The notes: a model not told the origin generated them from the letters alone. 64,000 nucleotides of DNA from Piezodorus guildinii (GCA_023052935.1 CM041294.1:104998116-105062115), one strand, 5' to 3'. Positions 33,903-47,484 are shown, counted from the first letter of the stretch. Numbers and translations are program-made.

Positions 33903-35807
33903 TCAGTCATTACATTTGTCAGCCTTAATTGTTTTAATAAGGTTTACACTTAGTAAGATAAAAAGTGTTTATTTAATATTTCATTTTTATTTCAATCAAA
34001 ACTTTCACTGTGAAACAGTTATTACCATATTTGTGATAGTTTAATGGAATTGATTACCCGAGAATATAGCACGTATCTTAATTTGAGTTAAAAAAAATTC
34101 AGTTTATTTACATCATTTGGTTTGGAAAGATTTATTTAAATTTAAATCTTGAAATAATTTATTTTGGTGTTAATATTACGTTTACATTATTATGTAGTTC
34201 ATTTTAAGGTTCGTGAATGGATCATATATTTATTAATTTAATTTTATGTAAAATTATTTATCTATATGTATTATTTTAAAAACATTATTTATGTACAGTT
34301 GTTTCAATCATTGTTGTTGCATTCCTTATAAAACTGATGTACCTGGATATGTTTGTTGTCATTTTACCTAGCTGTTTTTTTGATAAATTTCCATTCACAT
34401 CAAATAAAGAAAAAATAATTGTTATTGATCATACACATTTATTCTTCATCTATCTCATAATTATATGCTTCATGCCGGTTTTACTTAAACCTGATTATAT
34501 ATTTTCTTTTAATTATATTCAATTTCTTGATCGAACTGCCTTTAGCTTTAGATTAGATTTTCTCGCTTGTATTAAGATTTTTCCTATATGTTTACATATT
34601 TGATTTACATGCATTAATTTTTATTAAAAAAAAAAAAAATTAAGATAAGAAAAATGCATGATAAGTCAAAACTACGTCAAAAGACAGAATGTCTGTAAAT
34701 GAGTATTAACACAAATTAATAACTTGTTACATCTTTATGTTTAGTACTTTAAATTAATTTTATTATCTTTTAGTTTAGCACTGCTAAGACATTTTGTAAA
34801 TAATTTTTCACCTTTTTGAATTATTTCCATCATTAAGGCCTTTCAAAACATTGTATCTGTGATATCTTCCAAATGTAAGTTCTCAAATGAGACAGAGTGA
34901 TATTATTTATGAATTGCAATAATTAAGAAAATGATGTGACCTATGGATATATTAATGTAAATTAAATTTTATGACCTTTGTGAGGTAAATAAAGGAAATC
35001 TTTTTTCATATCAATCATATCAATTTATTTTATATATCATATCAATCTTTTTTCGATTGTTATTATTGATGATGTTATTATTTCTCAAATCCATTTAGAC
35101 CTTAGTATAATTCTACCAAAATAATGATTTTATTGTAAGATCCATTAGTTTTAAAGTTTTTTATGCTGGTTAAGTTGGATATTATTAAACAGCTAAATTC
35201 TTAGAATTGCTAATTTTAGGAGTTAATAGAATACTTTTAATCAATGGAAGAATAGAGATAATTTCCAGTAGGTACTATATCCTATTTAGTATATGAAAAA
35301 TTTAATTTCTAACTGAACCAATTTATTTGATTATTTTTGCATTCAAATTTATAAGTGTTATTAAACTAAATTAATAATTATAATTTTACAATATGGAAAA
35401 TGGACTCTTTAAAAACAACTGCAATTTTCAAATACCTTTTTAAATGACTTGTATGTTTTTTAGAAAATTATTTTCAATAATAAACCTTTGTAATAGACAA
35501 AAGAATTTTTTTTAAATATAGAATTAAATGACAGCTTTTGATGAAACTAAAAAAAATAATAATACAATAGTCTATGGATTCTAGGGCCATCTTCAGTTTC
35601 AAAATATTCTTCTATGCCATTCAATTTTAAGTACATTAGAATTGTTTAGCTAGTGTGTTACATTACATTACCTTTGATGAAGTTGACCTATAAGCAATAT
35701 CCTTAGAGGATAAAATGTGATTGCAGCATCAAATAATTCTTAAAAAAATCTGATGGTTTTCTCCACAACTTTAACTAAAAACACTTGTCTCTATTAAGTA
35801 CTCTTAA
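33903..35807 (+). other. PIKfyve 3' UTR and flank
   Basis: No coding sequence seen. Candidate polyadenylation signals AATAAA lie at 34403-34408, 34988-34993 and 35479-35484. Which one is used cannot be told from sequence. Confidence 0.5.
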
Positions 35808-36355
35808 CCCTTTAGCATCCGACTACTGCGGAGGTAGAGCACGCTTGCAGGATCGGCTGGTAGTGAAGGTAACTTTGCTCACTGGACCGACTACTTTTTG
35901 ATTCCGCTATTCTTCGAATTTTAATTAGTTTTTCTTTGTTTGTTTTTTTTAATTTTATTATTTCTCTTAAAACTTATTGTTACAATCAGACATGCGCGAC
36001 ATATTCTATACGTGTTTGTAAAAATTTTCTAATTATGGAAATACATGCGAAATTCTTCAAATATAAAACTTGACCAGTATCCTAGATACATGATTCGGAT
36101 AGGAAATTGATTTCCGGGATGCTCAGAGATTATATTCAAACAAAATACGCAATTGTATAGAAATCTACTCTCAGTATTATAGCCTCAATTTCAATAATAT
36201 AGCCAAAATTGGATTCGTACATCTGCTGTCAAGGAAACGTACCAGTTGTCAACCAGACCACTAGATTGCTCAAGAAACAGAGCTACCAAAGTAGCTAACA
36301 GACTTGAAACGCAAGAGAAGCAAAGCTACTATTGTAATCCATGGACACTAAAGGG
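35808..36355. repeat. piggyBac-type MITE with TTAA duplication
   Basis: CCCTTTAG at the left end follows TTAA (35804-35807). CTAAAGGG at the right end precedes TTAA (36356-36359). The 548-base interior has no ORF and is less AT-rich than its surroundings. TTAA targets with CCCTTT-type ends are characteristic of piggyBac-mobilised elements. Confidence 0.75.
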
Positions 36356-38689
36356 TTAATAATGCTATACAAATATTGCACATACACACACAGAAAGGGC
36401 AAGAGTTAAAACTTAAAGTTATAGCTAAATGAAACCCCCTTTATTTCTAGAAATGCTAGTTTCACATAAAAATCATATTTTTAAGTACAGTAAGGGATGA
36501 AGAAGAAAAAATATATATATTGATTACAAATTATTTTTATTGTTTTACAAATAATGATAAAACTTGGTAACAAAAAAGTTTTTTTACTTTTTTTTTTTTA
36601 AACAATTTTTTACATCAAAATACGTTATATTAAATTAGAAAATAAAATAAATATTCATGGTAATTATAAATAAAATATTGATTTAATGCATAAATAATAG
36701 TTTTCTGAACACAGACTTCATGGCATATGTATATTTAATTTACATTTAGGTTACTATAAATAAGGTAATACAATCTAACATTAAAATTCTGAACATTGTA
36801 AACAAACTGAAAAAAATAATATATGCTATACATTAAATTAACTAAAAAGCCAGTGCGGTTACGGCAAGCTAATAGCAGTAATTCCTTGAGGTCACAGCTA
36901 TTATTCAATTACTTTGTAGATATTGATGATAAAACATTTCTTTGGTTTTAAAAACGATGGATATGAAAAGCAACTATCTGCACTTATCACACCAAACATG
37001 CAAACATTTTATGACTACATAAACTGGGATAACTGATATAAAAATAAAATCCCAAACACCCTAATCTTTGGTTATGATTTTGGTCAACATCAGACTGAAT
37101 TTTCTTTCAACTAAAGCTAATGGTAATAACTTGCTTTGGTTCATTTTAGAAATGTTTCTGATTTACAAACAATTGTACTCAAGATTTGGCAAACAAAAAC
37201 AAAAAAAAAAAAAAAAAAGTGAATACAAACAAGAATGTGAGTTATTAATGAAATGTTCAATTTGAGACTTTCAAAGCAATGAATCTGTATTGTTTTTAAT
37301 AATCAGCCAAACATGAAATTTACAGGCATGAAAACATCAAAAACATGCAAGTAAACATAACAGGCAAAACAATTTGTCAGTCATGAAACCACACATCACA
37401 AAATCACTGGGTTTTCAATAATTTTAAAATAATAATTTATTTTATCTAAATAACTATATTATTCCATAAATTAAAAAAATATATAAATAATAAATTATTT
37501 AACCAATTTGTGTTGTTTTTAGTGATAAATGGTCACTGAACAAAACTATTAAAGGTTAAAATGTATAAATTGACTAAAATGATACACATATCTTATCAAT
37601 AATGAGAGACAAAGGTTAAATTATTTAAGGGCTAAATACTTGATTTGTATAATCACTACTTTATACACTGGCTAATATAAAATAGGCATTATTGAAATGA
37701 ATAATAAAAATAAATGGCTAAACATTAATAAATAAAGTCTATCTTTGTTTACTAAATTAAATATTTCTATAGAAGTGGTAGTGAATTTCAACTATAGTTT
37801 AATTTAAATTTAAATTGAAAAGAATAATAGCCTATTATCATTTGATTTATGAAGACATTGATACAGAAATAAACAGATTTTAGTCAATGGACAGTCAGAG
37901 ACATAAAAATAATATCTATTACATTATTTACATCACTAGAATTCAGTATTCAATTTTTCAAAAATGAATTTTAAAATTTATTAATTTAATATATTCTGAA
38001 GTACCGACTATTCGAACATAATGGGGATGTGAGGGTAATTTTGCTAACAAAAAAATTTGATAATCCAGCAACACTCCATTGCTATGATAAAACACATGTA
38101 CGACCACTTAATTGTACCTCCAATTCAATACGAAGCTCATTTATCAATATTAAAACAAAAGTTTTTAAACTGTAAAGTAACATTTATGATTGTATTTATT
38201 AAGAACAATGAGGAAAAAAATAAAAATGTAAATACTTCATTCATATAACCAAATTGAACTAAAAATACTAAGTTAAGCTTTGTCTATTGAAGACTAGACA
38301 GTTGACTAACACTGTCACCAATCAGCAAAGTGAATAATGCAATTGATTGGACGTTTCTTGGTTTTTGATTAGCATGACTTTAGTATATTTAACAAGGTAT
38401 GGTATTTTTCCCTTTGAAATACAAAAAATATATCTCCATGTGTAATATTTACTTATCTCTCAGTGTTAGGAATAGAAGAATTGAAAATAGTTTTATGATT
38501 AATAAAACTATATTATTTTATTAATAAATGGTTCCTAATGAAATTTGTTTGTTCATTTAACATCACTTTATGCTGCTGTGGCTAATCGGATGATACTGCA
38601 GTGGGAATCATAAATTTTGCCTAACCAGTTTAATTAGGATAGTGATCTTTAACGAGTACCTGGCATAGCACAGGCTTGGGAACACCTTT

Positions 38690-39055
38690 TTATGCTCCAG
38701 CATAATTTAATAAATTCAGATTTAAAATATTGACAACTATGCCATGTCTGAATATTTCAATCAGAAAGAAGTTACATTGATATAGCGAGTTAAATAAAAA
38801 TCAGAGCTGCTTTTGAGAAAATCGTAATAAGGTGCAAACTGCACAGTAATAAGTAGATGTTCCGATCAGCTGATTTAAAAAAAAAAAGTTGCTGTAACAT
38901 CTCGGAGGTATAGTTGTCTCACACACAAACAAACTTTTTTGCGGGATTTGGAGGACCCTAAAACATGTATTTATGATAAATCTTGAATTCGAAAATTTTC
39001 ACGATCGCAATACTTTCCCTTACTATAAATTTCATATATTGGTAATTGAAAGTAA
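38690..39055 (-). repeat. MITE family A, copy 3, truncated
   Basis: On the - strand from about 39055 the sequence reads ACTTTCAATTACCAATATAT, AAGTATTGCGATCGTGAAAA and ACATGTTTTAGGGTCCTC, parallel to the left half of the copies at 593 and 20953. The right half is missing or too diverged, so the low edge is approximate. Confidence 0.6.
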
Positions 39056-41792
39056 AAAAGGGAGGTGAGTATCCTGTTCTGCCGGCACCAGATATTTGCT
39101 GCTGACAGCTCTTGTCCTTGATCTTATCCGATATTCTCCACACAATTCGTTCGGAAGGTAGTAGACGTAGCTAGATCATGACATAATGAAAGAGACGGAG
39201 CAGTTTATTAGAGTTTATTGCAGGAGTGTGGTAACTATCAGGCTGGATTCATCACGGTTCGATTAGCCTCGCCCTAATCCAGTTTATGTCCAATGGCTGG
39301 ACAGCATAACTAAGGATTTTTTACTCCCATTAAAAAACCTTAGGATCACCTGCTATAATGAGATTTTTATTATTCCTAATTAGCAAACATTACTTTTGTC
39401 AAACCACTTACTTATTGGATATTTCAACTAAACTTTTCTGTGCATTGTACAGAGGGTAGATTAGTTTTTTTAGGATTTCTGAGGATTCAGTTTATTTTTG
39501 TTTAATAATTATGAATATTTAAAAAATGAGACACAGTAGAAGTTAATCCTAACTGAACCCATACGCAATGATAAGATGTTAAAGTAGAAATAAAATAAAA
39601 ATTTCTAAAAGCATGACTACTTATTAGGAGTTTAAAAATACCATTAAAGAAATTTTCTTTTTTATTTATGATCAACATAAATAGTTTTTGTTTAAAAAAG
39701 CAACTAAACTCTGTTAAAAAAAAAAAAATTATGTAGATGTTATAAAGAAAGAAAGAACCACACAGATTTGAATAAATTCAAAGCAAACAAATTTCATGGG
39801 AAAAAATTAACTACCTTTGGTTTGTGATTAAGCATTGTTACTAATTTATTATTGTTGTGTTGTTACTAATTTATTATATACCTGACTTTAATAATTTAAG
39901 CCACCTCACGGCTTAAATAAACTTTATAACAGACAAATATAAAGTTCATATTGTAATATTAGATGGAAGAATGAAATTATATATATATATAGTTTTTTTT
40001 TTTTATAAATCTAAGTCTTTGTTATTTTTACTTTTATTCAAGATTCAAACCATCTACCAAAACGTAAATGTTTGAATTTTATTATCCTATTTATTAAGAC
40101 ACGTTTTCAACAATGTAATTGTTTCATTCATACCTTTTTCCTAAAAATATTAATGGCAAGATTTAAATTCCTCTTTAATTAAACTTAACATTGTTTGATT
40201 ATATTATAATAAATAATAAAGCCTAAAATAGAAAATATGGATAAATAAAAAAAACATTTTTTTCAAATTTGGCAATGGTTATCTAAAGCGCTTAAATATT
40301 ATACAAAAATTATAACATTTTAAAATTTCCATCCTTAATTCCAATAATGTAAAATCTTGGTTAATTTTCAGCCCAAGTATCTAATTTCATTAAATAAATG
40401 AAATCCATAATAAATATGCTTGTAATAATTAGACCATGCGTATCAAGTGCATTTAAATGTATAATAGAGGAAATGGACCAACTAGAACATTTGAAAATCT
40501 AATTTAAAATAATTTGCGACAATTAAAATTTAACGTTTTTATTTTTTTGTTATGAAACATGGTATAACGTCAGTAATTGTAATTACATCAAGAGATCAAA
40601 GATTATCAGAAAAGATCAATTAACAATTAAACCTAACTTAGAAGTAATAGAACGATAAGCCGAGGTCTAAGACTAGGGAGACTAAAATTATGATGAAAGG
40701 CTTAATCTTTCCAATGCAAGAGACAAGGTCTAGTAATGGATGACAATATTCTTCAATATAAATTAACAAATATATTAAAAATGAACTCTCATCGTTTAAA
40801 ATGTAGCTCAAGACTACATACGTCAATAAAATCAATGTTTAAATAAATAAGATATTGTTGAATCCAGAAATTCTAATTTTCTCATCTATGTAGCAGTTAA
40901 TGAAAATTCAAATTAGAGGGATAAATTAAAATATACATGGTAACATAAAATTTGCGGATAAGTTTTTTTTTTGTAGTAAAGGCTATCAAAAGAAGCGATT
41001 ACATTAAAACTTGATTGTAAATAAATCAGCAATGTTTCATGAAAATATTACAGACTAGATACACTTTAAATAATGAATTTTATTATTCAACTATTTTATA
41101 TCAGTCTTTAGAACAAAATACATACAAAACATTTATATATATATATATATCATGCTATCATGCATGCTGTTAATGATTACCACATCCATCAATCAATAAC
41201 TACGGCATATTATTCAAAAGGTTGATAGACATACACAAGCAACTGCAGGCATTGCAAGTAGGAAGTCATTATTACATTTATAAAAATGTATATGTACAAT
41301 GCTTAAATAAATTAAGTATTATTAAGGATTAAGTGCAAATGAGTGTGTAACATTAACAATACAAAGGCATGCACATGCATAGACCACAATGGAATCTACA
41401 TAGTAACTGAAGAATAGGATAAAAAAGAAAAGAAGCTGAAAAGGGAAATAATAGGTAGAAAAAATTTCATTAAGTTTAAATTAATACATGAAAAAAAGGG
41501 AGTAACATTACATAAAATTACTAAATATTTAACATAGTAAATGAAACTTTAATATAATCTAAAGAAAATATTACTAATTCAAACAATTATATTACTACCT
41601 AAACAATTGAAGGTGGTAAACAAACTCCGTTCTTTGAACTGTGATGTTAAAAATTACTTCTTAAAATTTACCATAAAAATAATATAGTAAAATAAAAAGA
41701 AATAATAATAAGCTTATCTAAAAATAAATAACATGACAACATATTTTAGTTATATAACATTTATTTAATTACACCGTATGTAAGGATACGTT

Positions 41793-41815
41793 AAAAAAAA
41801 AAAAAAAAAAAAAAA
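41793..41815. repeat. poly(A) run
   Basis: A run of 23 A residues between TTTATTTAATT-type intergenic sequence and TAGAACC. It may be the tail of an unrecognised retroposon or the 3' UTR of the - strand gene. Confidence 0.6.
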
Positions 41816-42145
41816 TAGAACCTTTCGATAACAAACTCTTTATAATATAAAAGTTATATTTAAACTACTTTTTTTTTTTTCTTTATAATGTTTTTACATA
41901 GAGAGGTAGAGGAGCCATTTTAGTTAAACAAAATAACTTGATGACAACGTGGTAGGAGTACTGCAAGAATTTGTTTCACGAGCTCAGTAGCAACTCAATT
42001 TAATAAAAATTAGGTAACTGTTAAAATACATTATTTTCTAACAACAATATCTACCTTTAAATTAATAGAAAACTAGGGAGCTTACAATTAAAACTTTTCT
42101 GTAAATTTGTACATTAGCAGATGAAGCAGCATTTATTAATGCCTG

Positions 42146-45100
42146 TCACGATGTAAATTCCTCTAATAATTCTTCCATTGATCGCCTTTCTTGTTTGAAC
42201 TTATCCATATAAACTTTAGGAACAGTCCAATCTAATAATATTTGTACATTTCGTTTCAAACGCTCTCCTTCAGATATACCGACATCTTTACAAGGATCAC
42301 GGCCCGATTGTTCAATAGAATCTCTAAGAACCAGATCAATCAATCGTTTTCCATAACCAAGGGTCTGAAGCCTTTCTGGTGTAGATATTTTTTGTAGAAG
42401 TACAGCCAAAAGAAGACGCATTTTATCTAAAGGCATTCCGACCTCCTGTTCAGGTTCTGGCACCTTAGAAACTTTATCACAGGTTTCTACATGTTCTTGT
42501 AATTGAGTTTTAATTTTGAAAAATGAGTTACAACCAGTGCAAATGTAGGGTTTATTAGTTTTATGAATAGAGAGCATGTGCTTTTTTAAATGAGGGAGCT
42601 GAGAAAATGCTTTATTATCACAAATGAGACATTTAAATGGTTTTTCTCCTGTGTGACGTCGGACATGCATTTTAAGTGCTGTTGAATGTGCGAAGGCCAT
42701 ATGACAAACAGCACACCGATAAGGCTTTATACCACTATGTGTACGCTCATGAACTGTAAGCTGCGAACGTTGCACAAAGCGCATATTACAATGCTGACAA
42801 GCATGTGGTTTCTCAGCCATGTGTATTCTCATATGCTGAAGAAGATGACCTTTATAACGTTTATTACATATTTTGCATTCAAATGCTTTATAATTTGCAT
42901 GATACCAAACCAGGTGCTTTTGAAGCCCATCCCTTCTAACAAAAGCTTTTCCACATTTATGACAAATGTAGTCTCTTTCTCCTTGGTGTCTTTTTATATG
43001 ATTAAGAAGGTTACTACGGCAAACAAAGTTAGCTCCACATAAAGCACAGTTGTATGGACGATCTTTGGTATGAGTTCGGACATGCTGAGAAAGTTGACTT
43101 CCACGAGCAAAATTCTTAGTGCAATGAGGGCAGCTGGAAAAACATATATATATATACATTTACAAAAATTAAAAAACAAAAAAAATCAAATATGCATATC
43201 AATGAAATTATAAAATATAGAAAGAATTTTTCAAATATTAGAATTTCTTATTTTGTTTTATTTTAATTTAAGAGTAGTTTTTGTTTCTTTGGATATCATT
43301 ACATCATGATTTTATTTATAAGAAAAATTTTAAGATGATTAGTATAAAACTAATACTTCAAATACATAACATCAGCAAATCATTTCAGGATGTCATTCAA
43401 ATTAATGCTAATACAATATATTTCATAATCAGTTCCAATCATTCTGATATATTCATCCACACAGACAACATTAAACATGTTTGTATAATTCCAATGTACC
43501 TAGATTTAATATTTTTATGGACGACTACACAAAGTTTTAGAAGTTAATTATTTCCAAATAATAATAAGTTTTAAACTTGAATAAATATTATATTATATTA
43601 GCATTATCCTTGGCTCCAATCATGGCTACTAGAATTTTCTTTCATACTTTTGATATATTTCATAATAGTTCCACAAGGAATGCTTTCTCTCTCTTCCAGG
43701 TTGTCAACAACTTATGACTCTTCTTTGTTCACGGAACTTATGCTGCTTTCCTTTAAGCCCAAAGGGATAAGGTCTAGACTGAATGCTAAAGAACTCTGTC
43801 AATACCCTTTCCTCATCCTCATTTGAAACTCCTCAGCTGATCTCGCAAAAAGTGACATCATAAATGTAAATTCTAAATATCATGACCAATGCTTTCTGCA
43901 AACCAGTGTTTTTCTTCAGCATTAATTTTATTTGACTGTATTAAAAACAGATATAAAATAATATCTAATCTAAAATTCTCTGGAACAATGTTATCTTCTT
44001 TACTTTCTGTGGTAAGCTTCGGAACAAAGCCTTGTAACTTCTGATGATCAGTTGCAGTTCAATACAATATGTCTTTGCTAATACTAACATGGTTTAGATT
44101 TTTTATGAGAATTTAAGTTCAATTTATTAACATATAAATAACTTACCATCAAATGCAATATTTATAGTTATGTAAAAATATAATTTTCTTTTTACCATGG
44201 TTTTTTCCCTGCACGAATTCAAGAAGTTACGGCAAGTTCAAAATCGTGAGTCATTATCAAGAAAATTTAAAAAAAGTTGCTTGTCATATTTTATTTATAA
44301 CTAAAATAAGAAAATGAACCACTTCATAATGAATTGAGATAAATTATTAGATTAGGCTATCAATGAACCATTCAATAATCATGATTTCTCTCAAGTTATT
44401 TTGAAAAAGTAGGAACTTTGTCACTAACATATTAATATTTCAACCCTTATATATGAAAGATATTGATTTTGGTATCATCCGTGATCCATAACTTAACCTT
44501 GAGTTATACTAAAGAAGACTTACAATGTGGATCGAAATGGTGGTAAAGCAATAAATAGTCAAGAATATTTCATTGTTATTCTTGACTGTCAACTGCACTA
44601 TCTTCCTTCTGAATGGTCAACTATTAAAATTCATCATACTTGACATTTATAAATACATATATATTTAAATTTTTGATAGACTGATTTATAAAAAAACTTA
44701 CAACTTTTAAACACTAATTTTAATTATTTTTATGTTATTAATAAAGAGACAATCAGATTTAATTTTAACTCTTATAAATACTATCTAATGTCATTTGTAA
44801 GTTTCAACTGGGCGAGGTAATTTAAAATACACAAAAACCTTTATATTTAAAGGAAGGAATTAGTCCGGGTGGCGGTCATTAAATGAAACAACTAAATAGT
44901 TTCAACTATTTTATTGTTTGCCAACGTTTCAACCCCCTTTGTGGGTCATCATCAGGGCTAAAAAGATACAAAAGAATATATTGATAAAAAAGTTAAATAA
45001 ACATAAATACAAGTTAGAATAAATTGAATAGTGAAGACATTTAGAAAATTTTAAATACATAAACAAAACAAAATAAATACATATATAGAATTTATATGGA

Positions 45101-47231
45101 TACCTAAAATAGATTTGAAAATATAAACAAAAACCAACAAACAATAATAATGAAAAACAAAACAATATATATGGTGGGATAGACAGAGAAAATATGCTAC
45201 TTAATAGAGTTTAATATGTGGAGGAAATGCATTGTTTATCGTTAAACTCTAAATTTATTCATTATCTAAATTTATTTAAATTTGTTTATAATTAAACTCT
45301 ATTAAGTAGCATATTTTCTCTGTCTATCCCACCATATATATTGTTTTGTTTTTCATTATTATTGTTTGTTGGTTTTTATTTATATTTTCAAATCTATTTT
45401 AGGTATCCATATAAATTCTATATATGTATTTATTTTGTTTTGTTTATGTATTTAAAATTTTCTAAATGTCTTCACTTTTCAATTTATTCCAACTTGTATT
45501 TATGTTTATTTAACTTTTTTGTCAACCTGTAAGATTTGTCAATTAATGTATTTTACAATGTTCCATTATTATTTTTTCCACCCTGTTATCTTTGGATACC
45601 TTAAACAGAATTAGGGATAATTAAGTTGGGAGGTACAGTCAGTTTTTCTCCATATACATCTTCCATCACTGTTCTTACTATTATATAGGTGATATTTCAA
45701 GAATTAAATTAGAATTTTTTATCCTGTATCATTATTATAATCATAAGTTAAATTTCATTGATTCTTTGTATGGTAGTATTAAGAATTTTAGTCATTGTTG
45801 TCAGACCCTGTCGATAAATCAGTACGTATTTTCCATTCTACCTTTTCCTACGTATTTTCCATCCTACCTACCCCCATCTACCAAACAGTACCTAGTTTCT
45901 ATTCTCCCACCATGCGGTACGTATCTCCACTCTACTTCATATTTTTATATTTTATATTTCATGTAAATTATTGATACCTGTGTAAATTTTGTTTAGTGAA
46001 CATTTTTATTTTTTCTGTATAACACTTTCATTATTGTAATATGGTCATTGTATTTTAATTAAGTTTTTTTTTACATATACAGTTCTTCTGTTATTTTTTC
46101 AATACCGACGTTCTCTAGCTAAATAGGTTATATAATATTGTATGTAATGTCATTGAAATTATATTCTTTTGTATCTTTTTAGCCCTGATGATGACCCATA
46201 AAGGGGGTCGAAACGTTGGCAAACAATAAAATAGTTGAAACTATTTAGTTGTTTCATTTAATGACCGCCACCCGGACTAATTCCTTCCAGTAATTCTCAA
46301 CGGTCAACTAATTACATCCACACCTTTATATTTAAAGTTTTTATTAATGTCCGAACATCAACTTTCTTTAATTGGATGGGATTATAACTTGGATTATAGA
46401 TGGGATGATCAACTTCTCACCAATTTAAAATCCAAAACCAATTTCTCACTAACGTAGTACCATGGAAATATATTAAACAAAAAAACGACTACTTTAAGTG
46501 AATGATAACACAATTAATTCCTTATTTGATAATTGATAATCTTTATACCTTATTAATGGGAAAAACCCATTGATTTGATATTGCTATAACCACTTAAAAA
46601 TATTATAAATTTTTTTTATGAAGTTGATTTGATTATAAAATGAAACATCAACAATTTTAACATAATTATTTATATCGATAATAACCCGGTATATATTCAT
46701 ACTGACTGAGTTAGACATTGTTTTTTATCTATAATATTAAATGAGAACTGAGAAAATCATACAACAAAGATCTTAGAAATAAAGAGAGATTATGTTATTG
46801 GAACAGAACTAACTTTCGAGTTAAGTTCTAGTTTCTTAAATTTAGTAACCTTGAACCACAAATTTAATACATTCACAAAATGCAATTGAAAGAACCTCAA
46901 CCTTAGTAAAGAAAGCAAAGATAAAATTATACCTGTAAGGTTTTTCCCCTGTGTGAATCCTGAGATGCAGTTTCAGGCGATCTTTGATAGGAAATGATTT
47001 CGCACAATAGTGGCAAGTGTAGTTTGTATCTGTACCATGAACACTCTTTACATGATTCTTGAGGCCACCACTTTGAGTATAAGCTAGCCCACAATCACTA
47101 CAAACATAAGGTCTTTCACCATTATGGGTCCTCATGTGCTTCTTTAAATTATATGCAAGCGCAAATTCACGCCCACATTCTCCACATCGATGAGCAGACT
47201 CTTTCTTGATCTTCAGTTTTTCTTTCATCAT
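42146..47231 (-). CDS. C2H2 zinc-finger protein, at least 11 fingers, two exons joined
   Basis: A likely nuclear DNA-binding protein. Exons on the - strand: 47231-46933, then 43133-42146, joined in phase (TAC-AG|C, giving KPYSCPHC). The first exon has three fingers (CGECGREF, CSDCGLAY, CHYCAKSF) and a TGEKPY linker. The second has eight: CPHC, CALC, CHKC, CKIC, CQHC, CAVC, CLIC and CTGC. Finger 4 (CKICNKRYKGHLLQHMRIH) is two residues short, and the last ends in Cys instead of His. A C-terminal tail of about 95 residues (MPLDKMRLLLAVLLQKIST to MEELLEEFTS) is probably helical and may be a protein-interaction region. I do not recognise the orthologue. ATG 47231 may not be the true start: the frame stays open upstream, so additional 5' exons are likely. 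Confidence 0.88.
43134..46932 (-). other. intron of the zinc-finger gene
   Basis: A 3.8-kb GT-AG intron (donor GTATAA at 46932, acceptor TTTTTCCAG at 43134). Apart from foldback element F6 it is AT-rich with no recognised gene. GC-richer sequence at 43640-43860 may be an old repeat. Confidence 0.6.
44853..46321. mobile_element. foldback element F6, 1.47 kb, with 16-bp duplication
   Basis: The flanking direct repeat ACCTTTATATTTAAAG lies at 44837-44852 and 46322-46337. The ends are inverted copies (GAAGGAATTAGTCCGGG against CCCGGACTAATTCCTTCC). An inner large palindrome pairs about 44960-45230 with about 45294-45525. 45526-46180 is unpaired. The right arm has CTGATGATGACCCATAAAGG and GGGTCGAAACGTTGGC. 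The left arm has the inverse with one change (GGTTGAAAC). Its short ORFs are AT-rich and match each other only because of the palindrome. It has the same ends as F1. Confidence 0.8.
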
Positions 47232-47484
47232 CCACCTCTTATAGCCCCAACATGCATGTATTTACAGGATTAATGGCACTACTGGATAATGTTTATAAGT
47301 ATTTTCTTTATTGTGGTTAAGTTTAATTTAAAAGATGGCACTAAGAGACTAGAGAATGGCTTTTCACCAAGAAATATGGTTATCTTATGATACAGAGACC
47401 AATCACCCCTACATTTCCATTGCAAGCAATTAGGTTTCAGGTGAGTCTTTTGGTTTTGTTTGGTTTAATTTGAAATAAAGTTAC

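Larger units (their letters stand above)
36360..42145. other. convergent intergenic region, AT-rich
   Basis: No gene recognised. The right part probably holds the long 3' UTR of the - strand zinc-finger gene. It contains a MITE family A copy near 38690-39055, AT runs near 39978 and 41134, and a poly(A) run at 41793-41815. Short ORFs here lack family resemblance. Confidence 0.55.

Noticed and set aside
42686..43042. 118-residue + strand ORF
   Set aside because: Exact antisense shadow of the zinc-finger exon.
45341..45532. Two near-identical 60-80 residue ORFs on opposite strands (44929-45165 and 45341-45532)
   Set aside because: They are arms of the F6 palindrome read through AT-rich sequence. 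The hydrophobic, Phe/Tyr-rich composition follows from base composition and does not indicate a gene.
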